Of a stretch of 64,000 bases of DNA, positions 51,744 through 61,645 are shown one piece after another (position 1 is the first letter of the stretch; each line of letters starts with the position of its first letter). This DNA comes from Clostridia bacterium (GTDB taxonomy: Bacteria > Bacillota > Clostridia > Oscillospirales > CAG-382). Under the pieces are notes generated by a model that searched no databases, had not been told where the DNA came from, and saw only the letters and a list, made by a program, of their open reading frames with translations. Position numbers and translations under genes: made by a program. The DNA is taken from assembly GCA_017429165.1 (NCBI GenBank), contig JAFRPL010000007.1, positions 62,001 through 126,000 of the forward strand, given 5' to 3'.

Positions 51744-52406
51744 TTATTTACCTCCTTCGTTTGAAGGACGCTTGACCTCGGGAAGCACCTCGCCCTTATA
51801 GATCCAGACTTTGATACCGATACGGCCGTAAGTGGTGTTTGCCTCGGCAAAGCCGTAATCTATGTCTGCTCTGAGCGTCTGAAGAGGGATCGTACCTTCG
51901 TGGTAATGTTCGCTTCTTGCGATCTCGGCACCGCCCAAACGGCCGCTGCACATTACCTTTATGCCTTTTGCATTGAGCTTGATCGCCTTCTGGATCGCCT
52001 GTTTCATGGCGCGGCGGAAGGAGATGCGCTTTTCGAGCTGAGCTGCAATGTTTTCGGCGGAAAGCTGCGCGTTGAGATCCGGCTGTTTGATCTCCGCAAC
52101 GTTGATGGTGCAGGGATGGCCGGTGAATTTCTCGACGTCTGCTTTGAGTTTTTCGATCTCGGCGCCGCTGCGGCCGATGATGATACCCGGCTTGGCGGTG
52201 TGGATGACGAGATGGACTCTGTCGCCGTTGCGTTCGATCTCTATAGTGGGAACGCCGGCCTGATAAAGTCTCTGTTTAAGATATTTTCTGAGTTTATAAT
52301 CTGCTACGAGCGTATCGCCGAATTTTTCGTCGCTTACATACCAGCGGCTTTCCCAATCTTTGATAACGCCTACGCGCAAGCCGTGAGGATTAACTTTCTG
52401 TCCCAT
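51744..52406 (-). CDS. rpsC: 30S ribosomal protein S3
   Basis: 220 residues: [22 protein letters not shown] domain with [14 protein letters not shown], and C-domain [19 protein letters not shown]. Part of the mRNA entry channel. Confidence 0.99.
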   Translation of the reverse strand: MGQKVNPHGLRVGVIKDWESRWYVSDEKFGDTLVADYKLRKYLKQRLYQAGVPTIEIERNGDRVHLVIHTAKPGIIIGRSGAEIEKLKADVEKFTGHPCTINVAEIKQPDLNAQLSAENIAAQLEKRISFRRAMKQAIQKAIKLNAKGIKVMCSGRLGGAEIARSEHYHEGTIPLQTLRADIDYGFAEANTTYGRIGIKVWIYKGEVLPEVKRPSNEGGK

Positions 52407-52408
52407 AA

Positions 52409-52762
52409 TTAGCCTTCCCTTTCCTTAAGAACAATGGTTATGTGCGAGGTGCGCTTGAGAATGCGGCTCGCGCTGCCTTTTGCTCTGGGCATGGTACGCT
52501 TCATATACTTGAGCATACCGGGGGTGACGAAGCATTCCGCAACATAGAGCTTGTCAACGTCCATACCGTGATTGTTTTCGGCGTTGGCGACCGCGGAAGC
52601 GAGCAGTTTGCTCACGCTTTCGCAGGCGATCTTGTTGGTGTTCTTGAGTATCGCGGCAGCTTCGGCTGCGTTTTTGTTCCTGATAAGGTCAAGGACTATC
52701 TTTACCTTGCGCGGTGTCATGCGCAGCTGTCTGAGATGCGCTTTTGCAATTTTCTGTTCCAC
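52409..52762 (-). CDS. rplV: 50S ribosomal protein L22, GTG start
   Basis: 117 residues: [62 protein letters not shown] 52762 has AAGGAG 8 nt upstream; the in-frame TTG at 52780 precedes that site. L22 lines the exit tunnel. Confidence 0.97.
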   Translation of the reverse strand: MEQKIAKAHLRQLRMTPRKVKIVLDLIRNKNAAEAAAILKNTNKIACESVSKLLASAVANAENNHGMDVDKLYVAECFVTPGMLKYMKRTMPRAKGSASRILKRTSHITIVLKEREG

Positions 52763-52786
52763 TGTTAAGACTCCTTTCAACCTTTA

Positions 52787-53068
52787 TCAGTTACCGTTAT
52801 TGGAAGTCTTGGATCCGGCGTGGCCTCTGAAAGTTCTGGTGGGAGCGAACTCACCGAGCTTGTGGCCGACCATATCTTCGACAACATATACGGGAACATG
52901 TTTTCTGCCGTCGTGGACGGCTATCGTATGGCCTACGAATTCGGGGAATATGGTGGAAGAACGCGACCAGGTCTTTAAAACTCTCTTTTCGCCGTTCTTG
53001 TTCATGGCACAAATTCTGTCGTAGAGTTTCTTTTCTACAAACGGGCCTTTTTTGATACTTCTGCTCAT
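52787..53068 (-). CDS. rpsS: 30S ribosomal protein S19
   Basis: 93 residues: [58 protein letters not shown]. Confidence 0.99.
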   Translation of the reverse strand: MSRSIKKGPFVEKKLYDRICAMNKNGEKRVLKTWSRSSTIFPEFVGHTIAVHDGRKHVPVYVVEDMVGHKLGEFAPTRTFRGHAGSKTSNNGN

Positions 53069-53088
53069 ATTAATTCCTCCTTACCGAC

Positions 53089-53919
53089 TTACTTGGCATT
53101 TCTGCGTTTGACAATGAACTTGTCGGTGCGTGCCTTCTTGTTTCTGGTCTTGTAACCCAGCGTAGGTTTGCCCCACGGAGTTACGGGACCGGGACGGCCT
53201 ATAGGCGATTTGCCTTCGCCGCCGCCGTGAGGATGGTCGCACGGGTTCATGACGGAACCGCGGACGGTAGGTCTGATACCCAGGTGACGCGTCTTACCGG
53301 CTTTGCCGAGCTTGATGTTTTCGTGCTCGAGGTTGCCGACCTGACCTATGGTGGCGCGGCAGTCGAGTCTTACCAGGCGGACTTCGCCGGAAGGAAGACG
53401 GACTTGAGCGACGCCGTTTTCTTTAGCCATGAGCTGAGCGGCAGCGCCGGCGGATCGTGCGAGCTGAGCGCCGCGGCCGGGATAAAGCTCGATGGAATGG
53501 ATGATGGTACCATCGGGGATCTTGGCGATGGGAAGTACGTTGCCCACTTTGATATCGGCGTTTTCGCCGGTGTGGATAACGTCGCCCACTTTAAGACCGT
53601 TGGGAGCTATGATGTAGCTCTTTTTGCCCTCTTCGTTTTCGGTAAGAGCGATATAAGCGGTGCGGTTGGGATCGTATTCGATAGCGGTAACTTTGGCAGA
53701 GCCTTCGCCGCCGCGTTTGAAATCGACTATTCTGTACTTGATTCTGTTGCCGCCGCCCTGATGTCTTACGGTGATACGGCCGGTGTTGTTGCGGCCGGCG
53801 TGCTTTTTAAGAACGCAGATAAGACTCTTTTCGGGGGTGGTCTTGGTTATCTCTTCGAAAGAAGGGGTAACCATGTTTCTTCTCGAGGGAGTTGTGGGTT
53901 TATAAGTCTTGTTAGCCAT
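53089..53919 (-). CDS. rplB: 50S ribosomal protein L2
   Basis: 276 residues: [60 protein letters not shown]. Needed for subunit joining and near the peptidyl-transferase centre; conserved His is in the DHPHGGG loop. Confidence 0.99.
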   Translation of the reverse strand: MANKTYKPTTPSRRNMVTPSFEEITKTTPEKSLICVLKKHAGRNNTGRITVRHQGGGNRIKYRIVDFKRGGEGSAKVTAIEYDPNRTAYIALTENEEGKKSYIIAPNGLKVGDVIHTGENADIKVGNVLPIAKIPDGTIIHSIELYPGRGAQLARSAGAAAQLMAKENGVAQVRLPSGEVRLVRLDCRATIGQVGNLEHENIKLGKAGKTRHLGIRPTVRGSVMNPCDHPHGGGEGKSPIGRPGPVTPWGKPTLGYKTRNKKARTDKFIVKRRNAK

Positions 53920-53938
53920 GGTTCAAACTCCTTTCGAA

Positions 53939-54232
53939 TTACATAAGACTGTCGAAGAACGGGATGGTCTTGGAATCGGCGGTAAGCTTGACGATGGCTT
54001 TTTTCCATTCGCTGGTCTTGCCTGCGACGTATCTCACTCTTCTGGGCTTGGATTTCATGGTGATGGTGGTGACTTTTTCTACCTTTACCTGGAAGATCTC
54101 TTCCACGGCTTTGGCGATCTCGATCTTGTTGGCGTCGTCAGCTACGCGGAACGTGTACTTTTTGTCGTGCATGTTCGCTATTGAAGCTTCGGTGATGACG
54201 GGCGCTATTATGATATCGTGTGCAGTTTTCAT
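53939..54232 (-). CDS. rplW: 50S ribosomal protein L23
   Basis: 97 residues: HDIIIAPVITEASIANMHDK, KYTFRVADDANKIEIAKAVEE. Docking site for trigger factor and SRP at the exit tunnel. Its ATG overlaps the rplD stop by 4 nt. Confidence 0.98.
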   Translation of the reverse strand: MKTAHDIIIAPVITEASIANMHDKKYTFRVADDANKIEIAKAVEEIFQVKVEKVTTITMKSKPRRVRYVAGKTSEWKKAIVKLTADSKTIPFFDSLM

Positions 54233-54855
54233 TGTGCGTAAACCTCCTCGAGTTTCATGACCGCGTCTTTGCTGATGACCAGTTTGCCGTAGTTCACGAG
54301 GTCGTAAACGTTGACGGTGTTGTAAAGGGCTGTCATGACTGTGGGGATATTTGCTGCGGAGCCGATGACGACTTTGTCGACCTTGTCGAGCACGATAAGA
54401 GTCTTGCCGGCGGCGTTGACCGCATCGAGGAATTCCACTATTGCTTTGGTCTTGTAAGATTCAAGCGCGATATTGTCGACGACAATCAGTTCGCCCGAAG
54501 CCACTTTAGACGAAAGAGCGGAAAGCATTGCGGCTCTTTTGACTTTTTTGTTGACGGACATTTTGTAGGTTCTGGGTTTGGGACCGAGCGCTATACCGCC
54601 GTGAGTCCACTGCGGAGAACGGATGGAGCCCTGTCTGGCCCTGCCGGTTCCCTTTTGTCTCCAGGGCTTTCTGCCGCCGCCGGAAACTTCGCTTCTGGTG
54701 AGGGTGGACTGGGTACCTTGTCTCTGGTTGCTGAGGTAAGCTTTAACTACCGCGTGTACCGCGTAAGTGTTTTCTTCGGCTGCGAAAACGCTGTCGTTGA
54801 GTTCGAGCGTTCCGACCTCCTGGCCTTTCATATTGTAAACTTTTACGTTAGCCAT
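54229..54855 (-). CDS. rplD: 50S ribosomal protein L4
   Basis: 208 residues: QGTQSTLTRSEVSGGGRKPW, KGTGRARQGSIRSPQWTHGG. The extended loop reaches the exit tunnel. In E. coli L4 also represses the S10 operon; not assessed here. Confidence 0.99.
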   Translation of the reverse strand: MANVKVYNMKGQEVGTLELNDSVFAAEENTYAVHAVVKAYLSNQRQGTQSTLTRSEVSGGGRKPWRQKGTGRARQGSIRSPQWTHGGIALGPKPRTYKMSVNKKVKRAAMLSALSSKVASGELIVVDNIALESYKTKAIVEFLDAVNAAGKTLIVLDKVDKVVIGSAANIPTVMTALYNTVNVYDLVNYGKLVISKDAVMKLEEVYAQ

Positions 54856-54876
54856 TTATGTTTCCTCCCTCCCGAA

Positions 54877-55506
54877 TTATTTAACGGTGTTGCGGACGAA
54901 CACGATACCGCCGCGCGCGCCGGGGACTGCGCCTTTTACGGCGAGAAGGTTGCGTTCCGCATCGACCTTGACGATTTCGAGATTAAGAACGGTGACCTGC
55001 ACGTTGCCGTACTGGCCGGCCATCTTTTTGTTCTTCATGATCCTGGAAGGATCGCTGTTGGCGCCCATGGAGCCCGCCTGACGGTGTACGGGGCCGGTGC
55101 CGTGGGTCATTCTGAGGCGGTGGCAGCCCCATCTTTTGATGACGCCGCTGAAGCCGTGACCTTTGGAAACGCCGGTGACGTCGATCTTGTCGCCCGCCTG
55201 GAAGACGTCCGAAGTGAGGGTTGCGCCGACTTCGAGTTCGGAAGAGTTGTCGAGTCTGAATTCCTTGAGGTATTTCTTAAAAGAAACGCCCGCTTTGGTA
55301 AATTCGCCTTTTAAGGGTTTGGAAAGCTTTCTTTCCGCTATGTCTTCGAACCCGAGCTTAACGGCGGAATAGCCGTCTTTTTCCTGCGTCTTCTTCTGTA
55401 CGACCACGCAGGGGCCCGCGTTGATGACGGTGACGGGAACGACGTTCCCTTTTTCATCAAAGATCTGCGTCATGCCAATCTTTTTGCCGATGAGTCCTTT
55501 TTTCAT
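54877..55506 (-). CDS. rplC: 50S ribosomal protein L3
   Basis: 209 residues: [60 protein letters not shown]. Early assembly protein. Confidence 0.99.
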   Translation of the reverse strand: MKKGLIGKKIGMTQIFDEKGNVVPVTVINAGPCVVVQKKTQEKDGYSAVKLGFEDIAERKLSKPLKGEFTKAGVSFKKYLKEFRLDNSSELEVGATLTSDVFQAGDKIDVTGVSKGHGFSGVIKRWGCHRLRMTHGTGPVHRQAGSMGANSDPSRIMKNKKMAGQYGNVQVTVLNLEIVKVDAERNLLAVKGAVPGARGGIVFVRNTVK

Positions 55507-55565
55507 TTGTATTATCCTCCTTGGTTATTGGTCGGCTTTGCCGACGTGACCTGTATTTTGGTTGA

Positions 55566-55877
55566 TCAGAGTTTTATTTCGATATCCACGCCGGCGGGGA
55601 GCTCTATGGACATGAGCGCGTCGACTGCTTTGGGCGACGGCTTGATTATGTCGATAAGGCGCTTGTGGGTGCGGGTCTCGAACTGTTCGCGCGAATCTTT
55701 ATATTTGTGAACGGCGCGAAGGATGGTTATGATCTCTTTATCGGTGGGAAGAGGAATGGGGCCGGAAACTGCGGCGCCGTTTCTCTTAGCGGTCTCGACG
55801 ATCTTTTCGGCCGCCTGATCGATAAGGGTGTGATCGTAAGCTTTGAGTCTGATGCGGATTCTTTCTTTGTTTGCCAT
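55566..55877 (-). CDS. rpsJ: 30S ribosomal protein S10
   Basis: 103 residues: [54 protein letters not shown]. Also the transcription-antitermination partner NusE. First gene of the superoperon, with AGGAGG 11 nt upstream. Confidence 0.99.
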   Translation of the reverse strand: MANKERIRIRLKAYDHTLIDQAAEKIVETAKRNGAAVSGPIPLPTDKEIITILRAVHKYKDSREQFETRTHKRLIDIIKPSPKAVDALMSIELPAGVDIEIKL

Positions 55878-56069
55878 GGTTGGGGTTTGCCTCCTGTTTT
55901 AATGTGTGTTTTTTATTTGCCCGGCCGGCGGCAAGAGCTTGAACATCTTCTCGGGTGTTTCGGAAACTCCCCTTAAAAAATGCCTCATTTCGCCAGATTC
56001 TCTGACATACTCCACCGAAGTTACCCGCGCTGTTTCAGCGGCAATCTCCGGCTTCTACGCATACCGAGC
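55878..56069 (-). promoter_or_regulatory. S10 operon leader, about 190 nt
   Basis: From the inferred transcription start to the rpsJ ATG. It contains a tiny frame at 56067-56026 (MRRSRRLPLKQRG, then TAA) that begins almost at the RNA 5' end, a GC-rich block and the rpsJ ribosome site. No established riboswitch or L4-leader structure was recognised. No terminator-like hairpin with a T-tract is visible. Confidence 0.4.
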
Positions 56070-56075
56070 TCGAGT

Positions 56076-56104
56076 AGAATATCACATTTTGCAAGGTTTG
56101 TCAA
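56076..56104 (-). promoter_or_regulatory. promoter of the S10-spc-alpha superoperon
   Basis: Minus strand TTGACA (56104-56099), 17 bp, TATTCT (56081-56076). No promoter of similar quality was noticed inside the superoperon. Confidence 0.85.
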
Positions 56105-56206
56105 GACTTTTTTTGCTTTTTTTAAAATATTGCCCGTACAAATTGTAAACATTTTATGAACACGCAAAAAAACGCCGTTTTTTTGCAAAAATCGTCTTTT
56201 TTGCGG

Positions 56207-56234
56207 TTTACTTTTCAAAAAAGAATGATATAAT
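56207..56234 (+). promoter_or_regulatory. possible promoter of the TSCPD gene
   Basis: TTTACT (56207-56212), 16 bp, TATAAT (56229-56234), 34 nt before the ATG. Together with the S10 promoter and leader it accounts for the gene-free stretch 55878-56267. Confidence 0.6.
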
Positions 56235-56267
56235 CTTTATATAAATAACGACAAGGAGCAAAAAGGA

Positions 56268-56522
56268 ATGAAAAGAACATACGAATTCAGCGGCACCTGC
56301 AGCCGCGGCGTGACATTTGACATAGACGAAAACGGCGTTCTGCACGACATTTCGTTCATGGGCGGGTGCAACGGCAACCTCAAGGGCGTTTCGGCGCTGT
56401 GCGAGGGACTTGCCGCCGCCGAAGTGATCGAACGCCTCAAAGGCATAAGATGCGGATTCAAATCCACGAGCTGCCCCGATCAGTTCGCACGCGCGCTCGA
56501 AAAGGAGATATGCGCCGAATGA
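56268..56522 (+). CDS. TSCPD-domain protein (TIGR03905-like)
   Basis: 84 residues: MKRTYEFSGTCSRGVTFDID, FMGGCNGNLKGVSALCEGL and the C-terminal motif STSCPDQFARAL that names the family. The TSCPD domain also occurs at the C-terminus of B12-dependent ribonucleotide reductases; the free-standing form has no proven role. The Cys (11, 34, 62, 69) could bind metal. Ribosome site AAAGGA near the ATG. It overlaps the phosphomutase gene by 4 nt (ATGA). Confidence 0.88.
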   Translation: MKRTYEFSGTCSRGVTFDIDENGVLHDISFMGGCNGNLKGVSALCEGLAAAEVIERLKGIRCGFKSTSCPDQFARALEKEICAE

Positions 56523-58237
56523 ACGCCGAATATAGCAGATGGCTGGTGTCGCCGTTCATCGACGAAGAGGCGAGAAAAGAACTATATAATATAAAAGGTA
56601 ACGAAGCCGAGATCGCGGCGCGGTTCGCCTGCCCCATGGCTTTCGGCACCGCGGGGCTGCGCAGTGTGATGGGCGCGGGCATCGCCCGTATGAACGTATT
56701 GACCGTCGCGCAGGCGACGCGCGCGCTGGCAAAGCTCGTGCTCGACGCCGGCGGAGGCGACCGCGGAGTGGCGATAGCGTACGACTGCCGCAACCACTCG
56801 CGCGAATTCGCCGAGACGGCGGCGTGCGTGCTCGCCGGTCAGGGGATCAAGGTATATCTGTTCGAGTCGCTACGCCCCACGCCCGAGCTTTCGTTCGCGG
56901 TGCTGCACCACGGCTGTATCGCCGGAATAAACGTGACCGCTTCACACAATACCGCCGAATACAACGGCTACAAGGTGTACTGGGAAGACGGCGCTCAGCT
57001 TCCGCCCGAGCACGCCGACGCGGTCGCCCGCGAGATGGCGCGCATTGATGTGCTCGCCCCCGCGGAACGCGATACCGGCCGCTATGTGCAGAGCGGCATG
57101 ATAAAGATGATAGGCGCAGAGACCGACGAAGCGTATCTGAAAGCCGTGCTTGAATGCCGCATAGATCCCTCTCTTATAAAAGAATACGGCGATTCGCTCG
57201 AACTGGTCTATACGCCGCTGCACGGCGCGGGTTACAAGCTCGTCCCCGAAGCGCTCCGCCGCGCGGGGATAAGCAGGTTCCATTCGGTGCCAAAGCAGGA
57301 TATACCGGACGGCGACTTCCCCACCGTGGCGTCGCCCAACCCCGAAAACACCGCCTGCTTTGCGTGCGCGCTGGAATTCATAAAGCAAAACCGTCTCGCC
57401 ACAGACGTTATAATCGCCACTGATCCCGACGGCGACAGACTGGGAGTTGCGGTAAAGCAGAAAAACGGCGAATTCACGGCGCTGTCGGGCAACCAGATCG
57501 GCGCGCTGCTTATAGATTATATAATCAAAGCCCGCCGCAAAGCGGGCCGCCTCCCCGCAAACGCCGCCGCGGTCAGGTCGGCGGTATCTTCGGAACTGTT
57601 CGACGATATCTGCCTCAAAAACGGCGTGACGCCCGTAAAAGTGCTGACCGGTTTCAAATATATAGGCGAAAAAATAAAGGAATACGCCGCGTCCGGCGAG
57701 CACACGTTCATTTTCGGCTACGAGGAAAGCCAGGGCTTTCTTTCGGGCGGATACGTTCGCGACAAGGACGGCGTGGCGGCGGCGCTGCTTATCGCCGAGG
57801 CGGCTTGCTTTTACAAATCCGCGGGCAAAACTCTTTATGACGCGCTTTGCGATATCTTCGCAGAATACGGCTACCACGCCGAAAAGACGCTGAGCATAGC
57901 CATAAGCGGCGCGACTCCGATGACCGAGATGAAGCGCCGTATGGAAACGCTGCGTTCGCGCGCGATAGATTCGTTCGGCGGCAGCCGCGTGGCGGTTTAC
58001 GGCGACTGTATCGCGCAGTCCGAAACGGTCGCCGCGACCGGCGAAAAGCGTCCTACCGGACTTCCAATAGCCGATATGCTGTATTACCGCACCGAAAACG
58101 GTTCCGCGGTGGTGATCCGTCCTTCGGGCACCGAGCCCAAGGTCAAGGCGTATATACTCGTAAAAGGCGCCGACAGTTCTGATACCGACAGACAGATAAG
58201 CGCCGTAAGCGCCGAGATAAACGCGCTTTTCGCCTGA
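56519..58237 (+). CDS. phosphoglucomutase/phosphomannomutase family protein
   Basis: Interconverts hexose 1- and 6-phosphates. 572 residues, the long type typical of Gram-positive PgcA: MAFGTAGLRSVMGAG, phosphoserine loop NVTASHNTAEYNGYK (Ser 142), metal loop ATDPDGDRLG (Asp 302, 304, 306), sugar loop GYEESQGFLSGGY, and phosphate loop IRPSGTEPKVK. Its ATG overlaps the TSCPD stop, with AGGAG 11 nt upstream. Probably supplies glucose-1-phosphate for surface polymers or glycogen; sugar specificity cannot be read off. Confidence 0.95.
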   Translation: MNAEYSRWLVSPFIDEEARKELYNIKGNEAEIAARFACPMAFGTAGLRSVMGAGIARMNVLTVAQATRALAKLVLDAGGGDRGVAIAYDCRNHSREFAETAACVLAGQGIKVYLFESLRPTPELSFAVLHHGCIAGINVTASHNTAEYNGYKVYWEDGAQLPPEHADAVAREMARIDVLAPAERDTGRYVQSGMIKMIGAETDEAYLKAVLECRIDPSLIKEYGDSLELVYTPLHGAGYKLVPEALRRAGISRFHSVPKQDIPDGDFPTVASPNPENTACFACALEFIKQNRLATDVIIATDPDGDRLGVAVKQKNGEFTALSGNQIGALLIDYIIKARRKAGRLPANAAAVRSAVSSELFDDICLKNGVTPVKVLTGFKYIGEKIKEYAASGEHTFIFGYEESQGFLSGGYVRDKDGVAAALLIAEAACFYKSAGKTLYDALCDIFAEYGYHAEKTLSIAISGATPMTEMKRRMETLRSRAIDSFGGSRVAVYGDCIAQSETVAATGEKRPTGLPIADMLYYRTENGSAVVIRPSGTEPKVKAYILVKGADSSDTDRQISAVSAEINALFA

Positions 58238-58276
58238 TAAAGGCAAACCATATATAATAAAAACGGAGGATTTCTT

Positions 58277-58999
58277 ATGAACACCGTAAAACTCGCGAAC
58301 AAAAACAACGTAAAAATGGTAGCGCACAGAGGCGTGAGCGGGATCGAGCCCGAAAACACCAACGCCGCGTTCATCGCCGCAGGCAACAGAAGCTATTTCG
58401 GCGTGGAGACAGACGTGCGCCGCACCGCCGACGGGCAGTTCATCCTGCTCCACGACGACAACACCGAACGCATGGGGATAGACAAGCTGTATCCCGAACA
58501 GACCACGTACGAAACGCTCCGCGCGCTGAGACTGCGCGATAAGAACGGCGTGCGGTCCAGAGCTGACCTGCGCCTTTGCTCGATGGAAGAATATATAGAG
58601 ACCTGCAAGAGATACGAAAAGCGCTGCGTGCTCGAGCTCAAGGGCGGCTACACCGAAGAATGGCTGGGCGAAATGATAGAACGCATAAAGAATATCGGCT
58701 GGCTCGAAAACGTCATATTCATTTCGTTTTCGCTCGATAACCTCATAAAACTGCGTTCGCTCCTGCCCGATCAGCAGATGCAGTACCTGACCGGCCAGTT
58801 CGACGAAAACGTGTTCGACGCGATGAAAAAGTACGGCCTTTCGCTGGATATCTATATCGGCGGCCTGCACGAGGAAGACGTGAAAGTCATACACGACGCC
58901 GGACTCGAAGTCAACGTCTGGACGGTCGACCGCCTCGAAGACGCCGAGCGTATGGTATCGTGGGGCGTGGACTACATCACTTCCAATATAATAGAATAA
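58277..58999 (+). CDS. glycerophosphodiester phosphodiesterase
   Basis: Splits glycerophosphodiesters to glycerol-3-phosphate and an alcohol. 240 residues with MVAHRGVSGIEPENTNAAF, VETDVRRTADGQFILLHDDN (Glu, Asp, His of the active site) and a C-terminal VNVWTVDRLEDAERM. No signal peptide, so cytosolic. GGAGG 7-8 nt upstream of the ATG. 39 nt after the phosphomutase, probably the same transcript. Confidence 0.94.
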   Translation: MNTVKLANKNNVKMVAHRGVSGIEPENTNAAFIAAGNRSYFGVETDVRRTADGQFILLHDDNTERMGIDKLYPEQTTYETLRALRLRDKNGVRSRADLRLCSMEEYIETCKRYEKRCVLELKGGYTEEWLGEMIERIKNIGWLENVIFISFSLDNLIKLRSLLPDQQMQYLTGQFDENVFDAMKKYGLSLDIYIGGLHEEDVKVIHDAGLEVNVWTVDRLEDAERMVSWGVDYITSNIIE

Positions 59000-59014
59000 T
59001 CCGATTTAATATCA

Positions 59015-59043
59015 TTGACAAAACCCGTCGGATATGGTAAACT
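59015..59043 (+). promoter_or_regulatory. polA promoter
   Basis: TTGACA (59015-59020), 17 bp, TAAACT (59038-59043), 34 nt before the ATG. Confidence 0.75.
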
Positions 59044-59076
59044 TATAAGGATGAAAAATATGAAAAGGCGCTTTCT

Positions 59077-61569
59077 ATGAAAAGGTTTATCGTATTCGAC
59101 GGGAACAGCATAATCAACCGCGCATTTTACGGAGTCCGGCCCTTGAGCACTAAGGACGGGTTTCCCACGAATGCGCTTTTTGGCTTTGTCAACATACTGC
59201 GCAAAAACCTTTCGGAAGGCGGCTTCACCCACGCGGCGATAGCGTACGATCTGCCCGAAAAGACGTTCAGGCACAAAGCGTGCGAAAGCTACAAGGCCAC
59301 CCGCAAGGGGATGCCCGAGGACCTTGCAAAACAGCTTCCCTTTTCCAAAAAAATAGCCGCGTCTTTGGGGCTCGCCGTGATTGAATGCCCGGGCTACGAA
59401 GCCGACGATATTTTAGGCACCGTTTCGCGCATGGCGGAATCCGAAGGCGCCGAATGCGTGCTCGTCACCGGCGACCGCGACAGTTTTCAGCTGGTGAGCG
59501 AACTCACCACGGTGCGGCTCGCCGCGAACAACGAGACAAAGCTCATCACCACTCAGGCGATAAAAGAGCTCTACGGCGTAGAGCCGAAACAACTCATAGA
59601 CGTAAAATCCATAATGGGCGATACTTCCGATAACATCAAAGGCGTTCCCGGCATAGGCGAAAAAGGCGCGCTGGCGCTTATCAATCAATACGGCACGCTC
59701 GACGGCGTTTACGAACACATAGACGAAATAAAAGGCGCGAACCGCGCCAAGCTCGAAGCGGGCAAAGACAGCGCATACGAATCGCGTTTTCTGGCGACGA
59801 TAGTGCGCGACGCGCCGATATCCGCAGACGCCGGCGATTACGCCCTGCGCGAGCGCGACGACGACGCGCTGTTCGAGCTCTTCAGCGAGCTGGAGTTCGG
59901 CGCGCTCATCAACGGGATGTCGCTCAAAAAGAGCGCGGTAATAGACGAAGGCGGCGAATGCGCGCAGATAAGCGCGGAAGAGCTCTGCGCGCTCGAGGCC
60001 GGAAAGTTCTACGCCGAAATAAACGGCGATACGGTTTTCATAAGCGACGGCGAAAAGCTCTTTTCCTGCCCGCTCGATGATAACGGCGCGGCGTTTTTCC
60101 GCAAAGGAAAGACGGTCGTGTTCTGGTCGGCAAAAGAAGTCATACGCGCGTTTCTGGAACGCGGCTGGACGTTCGGATGCGATTTCGAAGACGTTTCGCT
60201 GATGGCGTATATCGTGTCGCCTGCCGAAAACGGCCTCACGCCAGAAAAAGCGGTGCTCAATTACCTGGGCATAAACGAATACAGATCGCTCTGCTCGCTG
60301 CTTCCGCGGCTCGAAAGCGCGCTCGCTCCCCTGCTTGAGGAAATGCACGGCGTTTCGCTTTACCGCGACATAGAGCTTCCGCTTGCGCGGACGCTCGCGA
60401 ATATAGAATACAGCGGTTTCGGCCTGGATACCGAAGGGCTCGCCGAATACGGCAAAGCGCTCGAAGTACAGATGAAAGAAGCCGAAAACGCCGTTTACGG
60501 CGCCGTGGGGCATGAATTCAACATCAATTCGCCAAAACAGCTTGGAGCGGTGCTGTTCGAGGAGCTGGGACTTCCCCACTACAAAAAGAACGCAAACGGC
60601 TATTCCACCTCGGCGGAAGTGCTGGAAATGCTTTCGCCCTACCATATCGTGCCCGATCTGGTGCTTGTGTACCGCAAGATGGCAAAACTCAAATCCACCT
60701 ACTGCGACGGGATGCTTTCCGCGGTGTCCGCCGACGGCAGAGTGCACACCACGTTCCGCCAGACGCTGACCAAGACGGGGCGGCTTTCTTCCACCGAACC
60801 CAATCTGCAGAACATCCCGGTCCGCACGCCCGAAGGCAAAGAACTGCGCAAATTCTTCCGCGCCAAAGAAGGATACGTGCTGATAGACGCCGACTATTCA
60901 CAGATCGAACTGCGCGTGATGGCGCACGTTTCGGGCGACGAAGCGATGATAAACGCGTTCCGCGAAGGCAAAGACATACACGCCTCCACCGCAGCAAAAG
61001 TCTTCCGCGTGCCGGAAAGTCAAGTCACGCCCGAAATGCGCAAGCAGGCGAAAGCCGTCAATTTCGGCATCATTTACGGTATAAGCGATTATTCGCTCGG
61101 CCAGGATATAGGTATGACCAAAAAGCAGGCGGGCGAATATATAAAAAATTACCTCAACACCTACCCCGACATACGCGATTATCTCGAACGCGTAAAGGCG
61201 CAGGCGCACGAGGACGGATACGTCACCACGATGTTCGGCAGAAGGCGCTACATCCCCGAGCTGCGCTCTTCCAAAAAGACGCTCATCGCGTTCGGCGAAC
61301 GAGTCGCGATGAACACGCCGATCCAGGGCACCGCGGCAGATATTATAAAAATAGCCATGATAAACGCCGAAAAAGCGCTTGAAGAAGCAGGTCTCGACGC
61401 GCGCATCATAATGCAGGTGCACGACGAACTAATAGTGGAATCGGCGGAAAAAGATTCGGCGCGCGCAAAAGAGATCCTCACCTCATGCATGGAAAACGCC
61501 GCGCGGCTTGACGTTCCGCTAACGGCGGACGCCGGCACAGGCAAGACGTGGTACGACGCCAAAGAATGA
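59077..61569 (+). CDS. polA: DNA polymerase I
   Basis: Fills gaps in repair and lagging-strand maturation. 830 residues. The 5'-3' exonuclease (1 to about 290) starts FDGNSIINRAFYG and holds YEADDILGT, VTGDRDSFQLV and IMGDTSDNIKGVPGIGEKGA. The 3'-5' exonuclease region (about 290-450) lacks the usual acidic motifs, so proofreading is probably lost, as in Bacillus and Taq. The polymerase part has motif A (DADYSQIELRVMAH), B (KQAKAVNFGIIYGISDYSLG) and C (MQVHDELIVE). Ribosome site AAAAGG about 9-10 nt upstream. Confidence 0.98.
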   Translation: MKRFIVFDGNSIINRAFYGVRPLSTKDGFPTNALFGFVNILRKNLSEGGFTHAAIAYDLPEKTFRHKACESYKATRKGMPEDLAKQLPFSKKIAASLGLAVIECPGYEADDILGTVSRMAESEGAECVLVTGDRDSFQLVSELTTVRLAANNETKLITTQAIKELYGVEPKQLIDVKSIMGDTSDNIKGVPGIGEKGALALINQYGTLDGVYEHIDEIKGANRAKLEAGKDSAYESRFLATIVRDAPISADAGDYALRERDDDALFELFSELEFGALINGMSLKKSAVIDEGGECAQISAEELCALEAGKFYAEINGDTVFISDGEKLFSCPLDDNGAAFFRKGKTVVFWSAKEVIRAFLERGWTFGCDFEDVSLMAYIVSPAENGLTPEKAVLNYLGINEYRSLCSLLPRLESALAPLLEEMHGVSLYRDIELPLARTLANIEYSGFGLDTEGLAEYGKALEVQMKEAENAVYGAVGHEFNINSPKQLGAVLFEELGLPHYKKNANGYSTSAEVLEMLSPYHIVPDLVLVYRKMAKLKSTYCDGMLSAVSADGRVHTTFRQTLTKTGRLSSTEPNLQNIPVRTPEGKELRKFFRAKEGYVLIDADYSQIELRVMAHVSGDEAMINAFREGKDIHASTAAKVFRVPESQVTPEMRKQAKAVNFGIIYGISDYSLGQDIGMTKKQAGEYIKNYLNTYPDIRDYLERVKAQAHEDGYVTTMFGRRRYIPELRSSKKTLIAFGERVAMNTPIQGTAADIIKIAMINAEKALEEAGLDARIIMQVHDELIVESAEKDSARAKEILTSCMENAARLDVPLTADAGTGKTWYDAKE

Positions 61570-61645
61570 TTCAACCCCAAACAACATTCCCAAAACAGCA
61601 CTATCAGGATAATAATATATTTGATATATAAAGGAGAACAAGGCC

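Noticed and set aside
56942-58894. 650-codon minus-strand frame opposite the phosphomutase and glycerophosphodiesterase
   Set aside because: Shadow of two genes whose active-site motifs are complete.
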